From Bordetella pseudohinzii (GTDB lineage: Bacteria > Pseudomonadota > Gammaproteobacteria > Burkholderiales > Burkholderiaceae_B): a stretch of DNA of 64,000 nucleotides. The stretch spans positions 1 to 64,000 of the forward strand of contig NZ_JHEP02000015.1 of assembly GCF_000657795.2 (NCBI RefSeq), given 5' to 3'. Position numbers and translations under genes: made by a program. This document shows positions 62,949 to 64,000 of the stretch, piece by piece (within the stretch, counting starts at the first letter, position 1; each line of letters opens with the position of its first letter). Under the pieces are notes generated by a model. The model searched no databases, was not told the DNA's origin, and was given only the letters and a program-made list of their open reading frames with translations.

Positions 62949-63134
62949 GTATCCAGTCTCCTTGTATTCGGACCTTGGCAGTCCAGATAGGCAGAGCTGT
63001 CGTCGTCTAGCCCTGCTACTCGACTACAAACAAAGGCCGTTCATTAGACGAAATTAAATATTCATCTATTGAAAGTTTTATTTCTTTATTGTAATTTTGG
63101 ACTGCATCATCATTCAATTCGGAGAAGAACGCAA

Positions 63135-63809
63135 GTGCCTATCCATCAAGGAAGCCGTCCGGACACGTCCCCCGAGCTCATCCAGGCCTTCCAGGGGCTT
63201 GCCACCAGCACCATCGGCAATGTGCTCGACGATCTGGGCATTGGCAGCATCGGCCTGAACCTCAGGCCCGTCGCGCCGGGGATGCGCTTCGTCGGCGCCG
63301 CGCTTACCGTCAAGGAAGTCACGGGGGCGAAGAACGCCTATAAGCCCTCCGAGTTTGGCTTGGGCGCCGTCATCGACCTGTGCCAGCCTCTGGATGTGGT
63401 CGTGATCGACAACGGCGGCCAGCAAGTGTCCACCTGGGGCGGCGTTGCCTCGGTGGCCGCCGTCCGGAATGGCGTCGCCGGGCTGGTTGTGGACGGCGGC
63501 GTGCGCGATGCCGACGAGATCATCGAGCAAGGCTTCCCTGTGTTTTCGCGCCATGTCGTTCCGCTGTCGGGCAAGACGCGGGTGAAGGTCATCGAAATCA
63601 ATACCACCGTCAAGATCGACGGCATGCCCGTGCATCCCGGCGACATCATCATCGGAGACGCCAGCGGGCTCGTGGTCGTGCCGCGTGATCGCGCGGCCGA
63701 AGTGGCGCGGCGCGCCAGCGAGCTGGAGCTGCAGGACAGAAAGGCCAGCGAGGAAATCCGCGCGGGTCTTTCGTTTACGGAAGCCTTGCGCAAGTACGCT
63801 AAACTCTGA
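63135..63809 (+). CDS. RraA-like aldolase (4-hydroxy-4-methyl-2-oxoglutarate aldolase type)
   Basis: A 224-residue protein of the RraA/HMG aldolase fold. The metal and substrate site pattern G-x-VVDGGVRD is present in GLVVDGGVRDADEI, with Arg and Asp in the usual order. Such enzymes cleave 4-carboxy-4-hydroxy-2-oxoadipate-like acids to pyruvate and a second acid, or decarboxylate oxaloacetate. I chose the GTG at 63135 because GGAGAA lies about 10 bases upstream and the family starts here; an ATG at 63069 adds an atypical segment. It could also be an RraA-type RNase E regulator, but its context favours catabolism. Confidence 0.85.
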   Translation: MPIHQGSRPDTSPELIQAFQGLATSTIGNVLDDLGIGSIGLNLRPVAPGMRFVGAALTVKEVTGAKNAYKPSEFGLGAVIDLCQPLDVVVIDNGGQQVSTWGGVASVAAVRNGVAGLVVDGGVRDADEIIEQGFPVFSRHVVPLSGKTRVKVIEINTTVKIDGMPVHPGDIIIGDASGLVVVPRDRAAEVARRASELELQDRKASEEIRAGLSFTEALRKYAKL

Positions 63810-63872
63810 TCCGCAGCTTGGCCGGGGCGCGTCAGCGGTTGGACGCCGGCGCGCCGCTTTGTAGACCAGACT

Positions 63873-64000
63873 ATGCCGAGACCACGTAAAAATCCCGCAG
63901 CTTCCGCCGTCGCCGAGACGGCCGAAATGACCGAGAGCGCCAAGGGGAACGGGCCGCTGGCCGGCACCTTGCTGCGCGGCCTCGCCTTGCTGGATACCTT
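63873..64000 (+). CDS. IclR-family regulator, N-terminal fragment
   Basis: 42 codons are visible before the window ends. After a charged N-terminal stretch (MPRPRKNPAAS) comes LLRGLALLDT, the typical beginning of the IclR winged helix. It lies 63 bases after the RraA-like gene and probably regulates the hydroxy-acid cluster. Confidence 0.65.
   Translation, partial: MPRPRKNPAASAVAETAEMTESAKGNGPLAGTLLRGLALLDT

Overview
The window is a high-GC (roughly two-thirds G+C), gene-dense stretch of a chromosome from a betaproteobacterium of the Alcaligenaceae, most like Bordetella or Achromobacter. This rests on gene order (trxB-ftsK-lolA ... rarA-serS; ilvB-ilvH-ilvC-pssA-lipoprotein-rpsO-pnp; tpiA-secG), on three Bug/TctC-type solute-binding proteins, and on the codon use. 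The species cannot be fixed from sequence reading alone. I see no insertion sequence, prophage, CRISPR array or replication origin.

Layout. 1-3.35 kb: the start of a kdp potassium-pump operon on the minus strand (small ORF, kdpF, kdpA, and kdpB cut by the window edge). 3.35-3.88 kb: a gene-free stretch with an NtrC-like site and three hairpins. 3.9-6.2 kb: a two-gene sodium/solute symporter with an EF-hand-like loop. 6.2-11.2 kb: housekeeping genes (SMR transporter, Smr nuclease-like protein, trxB, ftsK, lolA). 11.2-20.7 kb: a nine-gene minus-strand island for peptides or N-acylated D-amino acids (RidA, D-aminoacylase, RpiR regulator, five-part ABC importer, D-amino-acid deaminase), lying between lolA and rarA. 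20.8-23.8 kb: rarA and serS. 23.9-28.5 kb: a patchwork of small orphan genes, a diguanylate cyclase, a MarC-family protein and a PPK2 kinase.

28.5-36.4 kb: a ten-gene minus-strand cluster that looks like one catabolic unit: nitroreductase, GntR regulator, Rieske dioxygenase alpha and beta, Bug binding protein, FAD ferredoxin reductase, 2Fe-2S ferredoxin, a 69-residue unknown protein, a D-2-hydroxyacid dehydrogenase and a DHAD-type cupin dioxygenase. Together these could take up, hydroxylate, oxidise and cleave an aromatic compound whose identity the sequence does not reveal. This is the best candidate here for an undescribed pathway.

36.5-56.7 kb is mostly core genome: RidA, tRNA-Ser(CGA), an antiporter, 3-hydroxybutyrate dehydrogenase, YaaA, a FUSC membrane protein, the ilvBHC branched-chain amino acid genes behind a leader of about 330 nt, pssA, rpsO-pnp, threonine ammonia-lyase, a PIN-domain protein, tRNA-Leu(TAA), tRNA-Ser(TGA), a quinone oxidoreductase, tpiA and secG. 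The nuo operon that I recall following secG in relatives is absent; a glycosyltransferase and a DUF4139 protein follow instead. 59.7-64 kb: a second small catabolic cluster (FMN-dependent 2-hydroxyacid dehydrogenase and two Bug proteins, divergent from an RraA-like aldolase and an IclR regulator cut by the right edge).
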